In this document: piece by piece, positions 1 through 8,192 of the stretch
How the letters are laid out: each line of letters begins with the position of its first letter
Position numbering within the stretch: position 1 is the stretch's first letter
Assembly (NCBI RefSeq): GCF_036227605.1
Contig: NZ_CP109487.1
Coordinates: 8,543,001-8,607,000, forward strand
DNA length: 64,000 nt
From: Streptomyces sp. NBC_01439
GTDB taxonomy: Bacteria > Actinomycetota > Actinomycetes > Streptomycetales > Streptomycetaceae
Direction of reading: 5' to 3'
Program-made: the position numbers and the translations under genes
The notes under the pieces: generated by a model
Database searches by the model: none
Told to the model about the DNA's origin: nothing
What the model saw: the letters and a program-made list of their open reading frames with translations, nothing else

Positions 1-728
1 GGATGACCCTCTACGTGGACGGCGTCCAGAGGGGCACCCTCGCCGTCACCACCCACGAGAACTTCTCGGGCTACTGGCACGCCGGCGGCGACAGCCTCGG
101 CGGCTGGCCCGACCGTCCCACGAGCGAGTACTGGGCGGGCCGGCTCGACGAGACCGCCGTCTACCCCACGGTCCTCAGCGCGGCGCAGGTCCAGAACCAC
201 TACGCCCTCGCCACCGCCCCGGCCGACTCGGTGGTCCAGGTGCCCGCCACGGAGGACACCTACGCCAACGCGGGTGCGCCCGCCACCAACTACGGCACCT
301 CGGGATCGCTCGCGGTGCGCGGCACCTCCTTCTACGCGAGCTACCTGCGCTTCGACCTGCCCGCCGCACCCGCCGGCACGGTGCTGAAGTCGGCCGTGCT
401 CAGCGTGAAGACGAGCACGCAGAGCGGCGCCGGCACCACGGACACCGTCTCGGTCCTCCCGGTCACCGGTTCCTGGAGCGAAGCCGGGACGACGTACAAC
501 AACCGTCCCGCGCTGGGCGGTCCGGCGCTCGGCACCTTCGCCGCGATTCCGGACGGTTCGGCGGTGCACACCACCGGGCTGACCACCGCGGGCGTCGCGG
601 CGGCGCTCGGCAGCAGCTACGGCCTGGCGCTCAGCAGCACCGGTACGGACGCCCTGTGGTTGTGGTCCTCCGAGGCGCAGGCGAACGAAGGGACGCCGCA
701 GCTGACGCTGACCTTCGGCGCACCGTGA
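1..728 (+). CDS. Secreted LamG/DNRLRE-domain protein, C-terminal part
   Basis: Only the 3' end lies in the window; the reading frame is open to the left edge. The first ~70 residues look like the end of a LamG/concanavalin-like fold, with YVDGVQRGTL and a closing GRLDETAVYPTVLSAAQVQNHY-type segment. About 165 residues of a DNRLRE-type (CBM96-like) beta-sandwich follow, with VPATEDTYANAG, YLRFDLP, WSEAGTTYNNRP and a final PQLTLTF strand. Such pairs occur in secreted actinobacterial enzymes that act on polysaccharide or other extracellular polymers; the catalytic part, if present, is outside the window. A strong hairpin follows the stop. The domain call is fairly firm; the overall function cannot be judged. 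Confidence 0.8.
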   Translation, partial: MTLYVDGVQRGTLAVTTHENFSGYWHAGGDSLGGWPDRPTSEYWAGRLDETAVYPTVLSAAQVQNHYALATAPADSVVQVPATEDTYANAGAPATNYGTSGSLAVRGTSFYASYLRFDLPAAPAGTVLKSAVLSVKTSTQSGAGTTDTVSVLPVTGSWSEAGTTYNNRPALGGPALGTFAAIPDGSAVHTTGLTTAGVAAALGSSYGLALSSTGTDALWLWSSEAQANEGTPQLTLTFGAP

Positions 729-747
729 CCTGACCGTCCCGTGAACC

Positions 748-787
748 AGGGGGCGCGAGGCGGCCTTCGGGCCGTCCCGCGCCCCCT
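748..787. terminator. Bidirectional intrinsic terminator
   Basis: A 10-bp perfect stem, AGGGGGCGCG (748-757) with CGCGCCCCCT (778-787), is extended inward by GGCGGCC/GGCCGTC with one G-T wobble around a TTCG loop. It lies between the ends of two convergent genes, as expected for a shared terminator. There is no T tract, which is usual in Streptomyces. Confidence 0.75.
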
Positions 788-847
788 CCCGCATCAGCCG
801 CGCGCGTCCACCACGGCGAGGAGCCCCTCCCCCGCCGGTGGACCCGT

Positions 848-3529
848 TCAGTTGCCCGTGGCGGGAGCCCCCTCGTTGCGGCGGAGGGCGTCGCGCAGCC
901 GGACGGCCTGGGTGACCAGGCGCGAGGTGCCGCCCCGGGCCGCGACGGCGGCGAGCCCGGCCGGTTCGGGCGCCGCCGCCCCACACCGTTCCGCGCACTC
1001 GGCGGCCGTCGACAGCAGGTCCCCGGCACCACGGGGATCGGCCGTCCTGGTGAGCAGCGCGGGCAGCGAGTGGTCCAGTACGGCCCAGGTCGTCGCGTAC
1101 GCGCCCGTCGCGGCGAGGGTGCGCAGCGAGTCGGCGAGCCGGGTGGGCTTGACCGTCCCCAGGGTGATCAGTTCGGCCAGGTCGCACCCGAGACGTACGG
1201 TGTCCAGCTCGCCCCGGGCGGTGAGGGTGAGGAGCGCGTCCACGGCCCGCAGCCGGTCCTCGGGGTGCCGGGCGCCGAGCCCGCTGGCCACCGCCAGGTG
1301 CAGGGCCGGGCCGGCCGGTCCACCGGCCGCGGCGAGCAGGGGCAGCGCGGTGGTCGCCTCCCGCGCTTCGCTGACGGCACCGGCCGTGACCGCCGGGAGG
1401 CACCAGGCGGCCAGGGCCTCCCGGTCCTCGGGCAGGACCGCGATCAGCGACGCGTCGGCGCGGCCGTCCCAGCAGCGGTCGGCCGCCTTGCGCTCCCTCG
1501 CCAGTTCGTGGAACGGGTGCGGGAACTCGCGCACCACGGTGATGCGCTGCTCCGTGTCCAGTACGAGGCGCGCCGGCGTTTCGCCGCCCCACCGGTGCCA
1601 CACCGTCGGCGCGGTACGCCGGGTGACGGCCACGGGCCGGCCGGCGTCGCCGAGCCAGGCGGCCAGCCGGTCGCCGGCGGGCGTGCCGAGCGCGGCGGCC
1701 TCGGGGACAACGGAGGCGTCGCGGCGGACCCGCAGCAGGGCCTGCGCGAAGTCCGCGGGCCCGGGCTCCGCACCGAGGCGCCCGTACTCGACCAGGCGGG
1801 CGACCAGCACGCGGGGGTCCAGCGAACCCGTCTCCACGGTGGGCGTGGCGAGGAGGAAGGGCGCCGGCCGGGACCCGATGCGCCGCGCGGCCTCGACCAC
1901 GCGCGCACGGGTGGCGGCGCCGGTCGCGGTGTGGTGACAGTCGATGCGCCAGGACCCGGGGGCCGGCTGCGGCGTGCCCGTCGGCGACGCGTCCAGGACG
2001 CACGCGGCCATGTGCTCCAGACCGGGCAACTCGTGCGTGGAGTAACGGGACTGCTCGGGGTCCAGCAACCAGCGGTCCGCCAGTGCGGGACGCAGTGCCT
2101 CGGCGAGGGCCGCGCGGTCCCGGTACGCGTGCCGTACCAGCCCGTCCAGGGCGCGCTCGAACTCCTCGACGGTGGCGGTGCGCGCGTTGATCACCGCGGC
2201 GACCAACTCCACGGTTTCGGCGACCGTCTCCGGGGCCGGTGCGAGCGGGGCCGGGACCGGGAACGGCGGCAGGATCTCCTGGTAGGGGCCGCACTCCTCG
2301 GTGGGAGCGGCGTCCGGTCCCAGGACCTCCACCGCCCGGGCCCGGTGGGACGGGCTCAACAAGTGTGCCCGGTGGGCGAGTTCGGAGCGCAGCCCGGGAT
2401 CGTCGGTGAGGTGGGCGGCGACCAGCTTGAGCGCCCGCTCCTGGATGCCGGTGTCCGCGTGCCCGAACGCCTCGGCGAGCTCCGGCAACAGTTCGGGGGC
2501 GGCGGCCGGGTTGCGGGTGAGTTCCCTGCCGATCAGCACGAGTTGCGAGCGGACCAGCTTCTTCTCGGGGCGGAAGAGGACGGCGGCCGACATTTCGGCG
2601 AGCAGGCGGGGGGCCAGCTCACCCGCCGCGGCGAGCCGGGCGAGGGTCTGCTGGGCGCTCCCGGCGACGGCGGAAGGGGCGTCGGCGGCCAGCGCGACCC
2701 AGTCGGCGGCGCGCTCCCGCTCCTCCTCGAGGGTCGGACGCAAGGCTTCCAGGATCTCCTGGTAGGGCTTCAGCTGGGCGGGCTTGCCGCCGCGCAGCAA
2801 CCGTGCGGTGCACCCGTCCAGCAGGACGCGGCGGTCCAGGCACCCCTCGTCGGCCAGGGCGGCCAGCGCGGTCGGCCAGTTGTCGGGGCCGTCCGGCTCC
2901 CGGTGCCAGGTGAGGACACCGACCGGTTCGGCGGTCTCGAAGAGCCGCGGGGCGAGGGCGGTGAGGTACGGGTCGTGGCGCAGGGTGACCACGAGAGGGG
3001 AGCGGGACGCGCCCACGGCCGTCGCCCAGCCCTCGACGCAGCCGTCGGTGGTGGGCATCGGACAACCGGCGAGCCGGACGAACTCGCGTATCAGCGGGTA
3101 GTCCTGTTCGGCGGTGGCGGACCGGGCGGCCAGCCGGTGGGCGAGGTCGCCGAGCCACTTCGGATCCCGGCCGGACAGTACGTCGAGCAGCGCGGCGACG
3201 GGCGGCCGCGGCCTCCAGCGGCGCAGATCGGCGGCGCCGATCCAGGCGGCCGCGGCCGCCGCCCCCGTGAGGCAGCCGGCTCCGGCGACCACGAGGGCCG
3301 GGCTCGTCCGGTTGCGGTCCTCCCAGCGCTCCCACCGCGAGGAACGCAGTTCGCGGCGCAGCTCCTTCAGCCCGGTGAGCAGCGCCCGGCCTTGTGCGGG
3401 TTCCAGGGGCTTCAGGAGACCGGGCAGCTCGGCGGTGCGGCCCGCCCGTACGGCTGCGAGGACGTCCTCGGTGGTGTCTTCGGTGATGTTCACGCTTGGG
3501 GTCGCGGTGGGGGTCGCGGTGGGGGTCAT
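848..3529 (-). CDS. DUF6493-type helical-repeat protein
   Basis: A protein of 893 residues with no recognisable catalytic motif. It is Ala/Leu/Arg-rich and looks like an array of helical pairs (repeated LAHR, LLPELAEAFGH, ALKLVAAHL-type segments), matching the DUF6493 family that is commonly found beside SWIM proteins in Streptomyces. The ATG at 3529 is chosen because it overlaps the SWIM gene stop as ATGA (translational coupling) and removes an unlikely Arg/Pro-rich N-terminus. The first codons contain a short tandem repeat that gives PTATPTATP. It is probably expressed with the SWIM gene from the damage-type promoter at 4946-4968. Molecular function is unknown; a scaffold acting with the SWIM protein is inference. 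Confidence 0.8.
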   Translation of the reverse strand: MTPTATPTATPSVNITEDTTEDVLAAVRAGRTAELPGLLKPLEPAQGRALLTGLKELRRELRSSRWERWEDRNRTSPALVVAGAGCLTGAAAAAAWIGAADLRRWRPRPPVAALLDVLSGRDPKWLGDLAHRLAARSATAEQDYPLIREFVRLAGCPMPTTDGCVEGWATAVGASRSPLVVTLRHDPYLTALAPRLFETAEPVGVLTWHREPDGPDNWPTALAALADEGCLDRRVLLDGCTARLLRGGKPAQLKPYQEILEALRPTLEEERERAADWVALAADAPSAVAGSAQQTLARLAAAGELAPRLLAEMSAAVLFRPEKKLVRSQLVLIGRELTRNPAAAPELLPELAEAFGHADTGIQERALKLVAAHLTDDPGLRSELAHRAHLLSPSHRARAVEVLGPDAAPTEECGPYQEILPPFPVPAPLAPAPETVAETVELVAAVINARTATVEEFERALDGLVRHAYRDRAALAEALRPALADRWLLDPEQSRYSTHELPGLEHMAACVLDASPTGTPQPAPGSWRIDCHHTATGAATRARVVEAARRIGSRPAPFLLATPTVETGSLDPRVLVARLVEYGRLGAEPGPADFAQALLRVRRDASVVPEAAALGTPAGDRLAAWLGDAGRPVAVTRRTAPTVWHRWGGETPARLVLDTEQRITVVREFPHPFHELARERKAADRCWDGRADASLIAVLPEDREALAAWCLPAVTAGAVSEAREATTALPLLAAAGGPAGPALHLAVASGLGARHPEDRLRAVDALLTLTARGELDTVRLGCDLAELITLGTVKPTRLADSLRTLAATGAYATTWAVLDHSLPALLTRTADPRGAGDLLSTAAECAERCGAAAPEPAGLAAVAARGGTSRLVTQAVRLRDALRRNEGAPATGN

Positions 3530-4938
3530 CGTGCGGCTCCGGAAGGGGCGGGGGAGACGGAAGAGGTGGCGGAGACGGCGGCCCGCAGGGCCATCCGGGT
3601 GGCCAGCGCGTGCTTGCAGGGGCCGCGGCGGCCCCGGTGGTCGGCCCACCACTGGCAGGTGCAGCTGAGCGCTCCGCCGGATTCGCGCACCTGGTAGCGG
3701 CGTTCACCGGAGGCCACCAGGGCGGTACCGGCCCCCGCCAGGGTGACCGCTCCGGCCGCCAGCAGGGCGCGGGCGGCGACCAGCCGCGGGTTGTGCCGCT
3801 CGGCGCGGCGGGCGTCGTAGGGGAGTTCGCGGTGGAAGTAGGCGGCTTCGGCGATGTCGTAGCCGACCCGGCCGGCCGTGCCGAGGCGGGTCAGGGCCGC
3901 CCGGACGCGGTCCACCGGGAGCCCCGACTGTTCGGCCAGGTCGGCCGGATCGATGCGCGGCTCCCAGGCGAGCAGTACGGAGATCAGCTCGGCGTCCTCG
4001 GCCGCTGCGTCGGTGGCCAGGGCCTCCAGGACGCCGCCCTCGCCGGAGAACCCGCGGGAGGCCTCCGGGGAGAGGGTGAGCGTGAGCCGCATTCCGGGCA
4101 GGGCGACCTCCCAGGCGGAGGCGGTGGGCTCCGCCCCGGCCGGCGCGGGACCGTACACGCGCAGGCCCGTGGCGTGCCGCAGCACCCGCTGGAGGGCGGC
4201 GAGGCGCTCGGGGCCGGGCAGGCAGACCGCGCCGGGCACCGGCCGGGTGGTGGGGCGCAGCGTACGACCGGCGGGAACCACCCACAGGGCGGCGCTCACG
4301 GCTCCGCCGCCCACCGCGGTACGGGGCAGCGAACGCAGGAAGCGCGTCGCCTCGGCGGCGGTCAGTTCGGCCCGCAGGTCGAAGCCGGTGGTGATGGCCT
4401 GGGACTCGGCGAAGCCGCGCAGCCAGCGCTCCGGCAGCGGAACCTTCTTCTCCACGACCGGACCGTCGAGCGTCGTCACCGCCATCTCGTCGGGGCCGAC
4501 CCGCAGGTGCAGCGGGTCGTCGCCGCTCAGCCGGGACAACGCTTCGCGCAGCGGGTTGTTGACGTCGACGTTGGTGGTGCCGTGGCCGGTGTCGGCGCCC
4601 CGCAGCCCGTCCGGCAAGACGTCGAGCCGGGCGTACACCCCGCAGCACCCGGAGAAGGACTCGAAGCGCAGCCGGTCGCCGTTGCCCGTGACGACCGGGT
4701 CGAGCGAGGCGGGCAGGGTGCGCCGGTAGTAGCGGGCCGCGGCCACGTCCGCGACGGCGAGCAGGGCCCGCGCGGCCGCCTGAGGGGCGCTCAGGAAACC
4801 TGCGAAGAACCGGGGATGGAGGTCCGCCCCGGCCGGGGTCAGACCACCCGCCGTCTCCAGGCCGAGGGTCCTACCCGCGTCGGAGGCGGTCAGTGAGGAA
4901 GGGCGTGCGTAGGCGAAGGTATGTGCGGTCCGCGTCAT
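3526..4938 (-). CDS. SWIM zinc-finger protein
   Basis: 470 residues. A C-terminal SWIM motif lies near residues 425-444: CTC, then a 12-residue spacer, then CKH, fitting CxCx(n)CxH zinc ligation. SWIM domains bind DNA or protein. The middle (~250-370) is a mixed region with a winged-helix-like stretch (DPADLAEQSGLPVDRVRAAL), which could also contact DNA. The start at 4938 is supported by the promoter at 4946-4968, whose -10 ends 7 bases upstream, so the mRNA should be leaderless. The stop overlaps the DUF6493 start. The promoter type suggests induction by DNA damage; the role in repair is not known from sequence. Confidence 0.85.
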   Translation of the reverse strand: MTRTAHTFAYARPSSLTASDAGRTLGLETAGGLTPAGADLHPRFFAGFLSAPQAAARALLAVADVAAARYYRRTLPASLDPVVTGNGDRLRFESFSGCCGVYARLDVLPDGLRGADTGHGTTNVDVNNPLREALSRLSGDDPLHLRVGPDEMAVTTLDGPVVEKKVPLPERWLRGFAESQAITTGFDLRAELTAAEATRFLRSLPRTAVGGGAVSAALWVVPAGRTLRPTTRPVPGAVCLPGPERLAALQRVLRHATGLRVYGPAPAGAEPTASAWEVALPGMRLTLTLSPEASRGFSGEGGVLEALATDAAAEDAELISVLLAWEPRIDPADLAEQSGLPVDRVRAALTRLGTAGRVGYDIAEAAYFHRELPYDARRAERHNPRLVAARALLAAGAVTLAGAGTALVASGERRYQVRESGGALSCTCQWWADHRGRRGPCKHALATRMALRAAVSATSSVSPAPSGAAR

Positions 4939-4945
4939 GTCCGAG

Positions 4946-4968
4946 ACGCTAGGGGGCTCCACTGACAA
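4946..4968 (-). promoter_or_regulatory. RecA-independent DNA-damage promoter (PafBC type)
   Basis: Minus strand reads TTGTCAGTG (4968-4960), 8 bases, then TAGCGT (4951-4946), then 7 bases to the ATG at 4938. This fits the actinobacterial RecA-NDp pattern TTGTCRGTG-N8-TANNNT, bound with the help of PafBC. Spacing to the start codon is identical at 24245 and 35157. Confidence 0.8.
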
Positions 4969-5184
4969 TGCCGTTCCCCCGCCGCCGGGAGGCCCCGGGA
5001 GCAAGGAGCGGACGCCGGTCGGCAACGAGCCCGTCGAGACGGCGGACGGGTGGGCGGCGATGCCTCGAGGAGCGCCGCCACGCGCGCGGTGCGAGGGGCT
5101 CACGAACCGTCCTCCGGGCCGGAGCGCGATGGTGCGACGACACCGCCGTCCTCGCCTCCGGCCGGGAGCGCCGGTTCAGGTCCC

Positions 5185-5619
5185 TCAGCGGGCCGGGTCT
5201 TCCCCCACCTCGTAGGTGAAGGTGTAGGCGACGGAGGTGTCGCCGTGCCGGTAGGTGAACCCTCCGGAGCCCGTCAGTCCCGCGAGGTCCCCGGTGCCGG
5301 AGCCGGGAACCACCTCGAAACGACAGACCGTCCCGCCGGCGTCGAAGCTGCCGCGCTCTTCCAGTACGAAACTGCCCTTGCGGCCGTCGACGCTGCCGCG
5401 GACCAACTCCATCCCGCTGTAGGAGCCGAGGTTCTCCCCGGTGTAGGCGATCGTGTAGTCGCAGGCGGTCTCGGCGGCCGCGATCCCACCGGTGAAGGCG
5501 TTGTTGACATGGGCGTGGGCGAGCCGCGGGACGGCGTCCACGGTGTCCACGGCGCCGACGGGGCTCTCCTGCCAGTTGGCGAAGGTGAAGCGGCCACCGG
5601 TCTCTACGGGCGTGGGCAT
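5185..5619 (-). CDS. DUF3224 domain protein
   Basis: 144 residues matching DUF3224, a small beta-barrel family (allene-oxide-cyclase-like fold) of unknown function. Typical elements are FTFANWQE at the N-terminus, the centre YTGENLGSYSGMELVRGSVDG, and the end GDLAGLTGSGGFTYRHGDTS. No signal peptide is visible, so it is cytosolic. AAAGGA lies 6 bases before the ATG. It is divergent from the WYL regulator at 5721 with a perfect 12-bp inverted repeat between them, so it is probably a direct target of that regulator (inference). Confidence 0.85.
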   Translation of the reverse strand: MPTPVETGGRFTFANWQESPVGAVDTVDAVPRLAHAHVNNAFTGGIAAAETACDYTIAYTGENLGSYSGMELVRGSVDGRKGSFVLEERGSFDAGGTVCRFEVVPGSGTGDLAGLTGSGGFTYRHGDTSVAYTFTYEVGEDPAR

Positions 5620-5677
5620 GACAGTCCTTTCGGCCGGCCTGACGGCATCTCCGCCCGGCGTTCCCCCAGGCTGGCAG

Positions 5678-5706
5678 CCGTACCTGACACCTTCTGTCAG
5701 GTACGG
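5678..5706. promoter_or_regulatory. Operator of the WYL regulator
   Basis: Perfect inverted repeat: CCGTACCTGACA (5678-5689), CCTTC, TGTCAGGTACGG (5695-5706). It sits 14 bases before the WYL regulator ATG and about 58 bases before the divergent DUF3224 gene, an ideal place to control both. The binding assignment is inference from position and symmetry. Confidence 0.75.
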
Positions 5707-5720
5707 GCGACAATGGCGCC

Positions 5721-6683
5721 ATGCGCGCCGACCGGCTCCTCTCCCTGCTCCTGCTGCTGCAGAACCGCGGCCGGATGACCGCCCCCGAACTCGCTGCCGA
5801 GCTGGAGGTGTCGGTGCGCACGATCCACCGCGACATCGACGCCCTCGGCGCCTCGGGCGTCCCCGTGCTCGCCGACCGCGGCCCGGCCGGCGGCTACCGG
5901 CTCGCCGACGGCTACCGCACGCGCCTCACCGGCCTCACCGACACCCAGGCCGGCTCCCTCTTCCTCGCCGGCGCCCCCGGACCCGCACAGGAGCTCGGCC
6001 TCGGTGCCGACCTGGCGGCCGCCCAGCTCAAACTCCAGGCCGCGCTGCCGGCCGCGCTCGCCGCACGGGCCCGCCGGATCCAGGACCGCTTCCACCTCGA
6101 CGCGCCCGCCTGGTTCCGGGAGGCCGACCCCGTCCCGCACCTCGCGCAGATCGCCCAGGCCGTCTGGGACCAGCACGTGCTGCGCACCCACTACCGCCGC
6201 TGGCGCGGCGAGGTACGGCGCGAGCTGCATCCGCTCGGCCTCGTCCTCAAGGGCGGCATCTGGTACCTCGTCGCCGATGTCGACGCCGCCGTCCGGACCT
6301 ACCGGGTCTCCCGGTTCCTTTCCGTGGACACCGCGGCGGAGCGCTTCGAACGGCCCGCCGGGTTCGAACTGGCCGCGTACTGGCAGGAGTCCACCAGTCG
6401 CCTGGACGCCGTGCTCCACCAGCAGACCGCCGAACTACGGCTGTCCCCGCGCGGACAGCGGCTGCTGCCGATGCAGTTCGGGGCGGCCGGTACCCGGGCG
6501 CTCGCCGCCGCAGGCCCCGCCGACGCGGACGGTTGGGTCCGGCTGAGCATCGCCGTCGAGTCCCAGGTCGTCGCCGTCGGCGACCTGCTGCGCCTCGGCA
6601 CGGAGGCCGAGGTGCTCGGCCCGCCCGAGCTGCGCCTAGCCCTCGCCGAGACGGTGACCGCGCTGGCCGGACGCTACGCCTGA
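5721..6683 (+). CDS. YafY/PafC-like WYL-domain transcriptional regulator
   Basis: 320 residues. The N-terminus is a DeoR/HTH_11-type winged helix (MRADRLLSLLLLLQNRGRMTA; recognition helix around VSVRTIHRDIDAL, ~30-43). The middle is a WYL domain (~140-215), with the motif as WYLVADVD near residue 180. A WCX-like C-terminal extension follows. WYL domains sense ligands, often nucleic acids or nucleotides. It probably regulates itself and the divergent DUF3224 gene through the inverted repeat at 5678-5706. It is a single-gene YafY-type regulator, not the fused or paired PafBC. Confidence 0.9.
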   Translation: MRADRLLSLLLLLQNRGRMTAPELAAELEVSVRTIHRDIDALGASGVPVLADRGPAGGYRLADGYRTRLTGLTDTQAGSLFLAGAPGPAQELGLGADLAAAQLKLQAALPAALAARARRIQDRFHLDAPAWFREADPVPHLAQIAQAVWDQHVLRTHYRRWRGEVRRELHPLGLVLKGGIWYLVADVDAAVRTYRVSRFLSVDTAAERFERPAGFELAAYWQESTSRLDAVLHQQTAELRLSPRGQRLLPMQFGAAGTRALAAAGPADADGWVRLSIAVESQVVAVGDLLRLGTEAEVLGPPELRLALAETVTALAGRYA

Positions 6684-6759
6684 CACGGGACCCCGTCCGC
6701 CCCGCGCACCTCGTAGGGTGGGCCGTCAAGATCGAACACCGGGGAGAGGGAGCGCGTAC

Positions 6760-7230
6760 GTGGAGATCGAGCTGCGCGAGACGAGCGACGACGACCTGGC
6801 TCTCTTCTGGGAGCAGTTGACGGACCCGGGCCTCCAACACATGGCGGCGATCACCCGGAAGTACCACTACGACCGGGGCCACTTCGACACGCACTGGGCG
6901 AAGGTGCGCAACGACCCCGCCTTGCTCCTGCGCACCGTGCTGGCCGACCGGGTCGTGGTCGGTCACGCCGCCGTGTTCGGGCCGCCGGAGGAGCGCGAAG
7001 TGACGTACGTGATCGGCCCGGAGCACTGGGGACGGGGCATCGCCACCCGGGCGCTGGCCCAGCTGATCCGGCTGGAGGGCACCCGCCCCCTGCACGCCGG
7101 GGCGGTGGCCGACAACACGGGCTCGATCCGGGTGCTGGAGAAGTGCGGATTCACCGTCACCGGCCGCACCCGCGATTTCGCGATGGCCCGCGGCCAGGAG
7201 GTGGACGTGGTCCTACTCACCCTCAGCTGA
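6760..7230 (+). CDS. GNAT-family N-acetyltransferase
   Basis: 156 residues with a GNAT fold: acetyl-CoA loop GRGIATRALAQLI (Q/RxxGxG/A type), then TGSIRVLEKCGF, the usual final helix-strand. It resembles the RimJ/Acetyltransf_3 group. The GTG at 6760 is preferred because GGGGAGAGGG ends 9 bases upstream; the in-frame ATG at 6718 would add an unsupported Arg/Gly-rich extension. The substrate cannot be predicted. It stands alone, convergent with the gene at 7277. Confidence 0.85.
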   Translation: MEIELRETSDDDLALFWEQLTDPGLQHMAAITRKYHYDRGHFDTHWAKVRNDPALLLRTVLADRVVVGHAAVFGPPEEREVTYVIGPEHWGRGIATRALAQLIRLEGTRPLHAGAVADNTGSIRVLEKCGFTVTGRTRDFAMARGQEVDVVLLTLS

Positions 7231-7276
7231 GCGGTCTCCCGCCCGGTCCTCAGGAGCCTCCCTGTCCTCCCGGTCC

Positions 7277-7753
7277 TCAGGAGCCTTCGGGCGCTCCCGG
7301 CCCTCCCGGGGGCTCCACTTCCAGGAAGCGGCGCCGCCGAGGGCCCCGGTACAGCAGGCACACCCAGCCCAGCCGTTCCAGCACGGCCGCGCAGGCCGTC
7401 AGCCGCTCCTGCTCCTCACCGGCCGCGCCGCCGCCCGCCGGGCCCAGCCAGGTCACCTCCACCCGCCCGGGTTCCGCCGCGGCCGCCACGCGATAGCCCG
7501 TCCGCGTGCGCCTCCCCTGCGCGTCCAGCGCCGACGGCGCGATCCCCGCCGCCTCCAGCGCGAGGGCCACCGCGCGCGGCAGCTGCCGTACCTCCCACGG
7601 CGCGGGAACCGCCGCGCCCGCCGGCCCGTTCACCAGACGGCGGATCTGCAGCAACCCCTCGTACGCGGTGCGCAGCTCCGCCGCACGCCCACCGGGCGCG
7701 GCTGCCGGGCCGTCGCCGGTCGCGGGCTCGAAACCCCGCCCGGGTACCGCCAT
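7277..7753 (-). CDS. Hypothetical protein, conserved-looking
   Basis: 158 residues, not recognised. The middle is a compact alpha/beta region (LRTAYEGLLQIRRLVN; LPRAVALALEAAGI; YRVAAAAEPGRVEVTWL; LTACAAVLERLGWVCLLYRG). The tail is Arg- then Gly/Pro-rich and ends in EVEPPGGPGAPEGS. An ATG at 7753 is chosen; an alternative at 7852 is in frame (MSPFDQRS) but overlaps the start of the divergent gene at 7851. A 17-base direct repeat (CCCGGTCCTCAGGAGCC) near 7239-7286 spans its end and the intergenic space. Confidence 0.6.
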   Translation of the reverse strand: MAVPGRGFEPATGDGPAAAPGGRAAELRTAYEGLLQIRRLVNGPAGAAVPAPWEVRQLPRAVALALEAAGIAPSALDAQGRRTRTGYRVAAAAEPGRVEVTWLGPAGGGAAGEEQERLTACAAVLERLGWVCLLYRGPRRRRFLEVEPPGGPGAPEGS

Positions 7754-7850
7754 CACCCACCACCCGTCCCGCCCGTCTGAGTACCTCGCACCCAACGACC
7801 TGAGTATCCACCCCGATTCCCCGAAGGCGCTCCGCTGGTCGAATGGGGAC

Positions 7851-8147
7851 ATGACTTCAGACGCCCCGAGCGGCCGGGCCGCCAGCCCGCGCATGCAGCA
7901 CGTGACCACCGCCGGCTCGGCCCTGGCCGTGGCCCTGGTCCCGCTCGTCGTGGGCGTCCTGTTCGCCAAGGCGATGGCCGCCGACCCGATGACCCCGGTC
8001 AACGCCCTGATTGCGGGCGGCGGCCAGCGGGCCGCGCTGCCCCGGGGTGAATGGAAGCGGCGCGGCCACAACACCGTGCGCAGGCTGCGCACGGCCCGGC
8101 GCGACACGGCCCGGCGGTGCGCCCGCGCTTGCGGACGCCGCCCCTGA
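7851..8147 (+). CDS. Small single-pass membrane protein
   Basis: 98 residues. One hydrophobic helix (about 23-45, AVALVPLVVGVLFAKAMAA) is followed by a strongly basic tail with WKRRGHNTVRRLRTARRD, so the C-terminus probably lies in the cytosol. No family recognised. The ATG at 7851 is preceded by AATGGGGAC, a weak ribosome site. The basic tail may just bind phospholipid or nucleic acid. Confidence 0.55.
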   Translation: MTSDAPSGRAASPRMQHVTTAGSALAVALVPLVVGVLFAKAMAADPMTPVNALIAGGGQRAALPRGEWKRRGHNTVRRLRTARRDTARRCARACGRRP

Positions 8148-8192
8148 GGGTCCGGGGCTCGCCGGGGGTGCGCGGGGCGTGGGGCGTGGGTT

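Noticed and set aside
1070..3697. Long plus-strand open frame of 875 codons opposite the DUF6493 gene
   Set aside because: Gly/Arg/Gln-rich and shaped by GC bias; no family match. The minus frame has the coding character and coupled starts.
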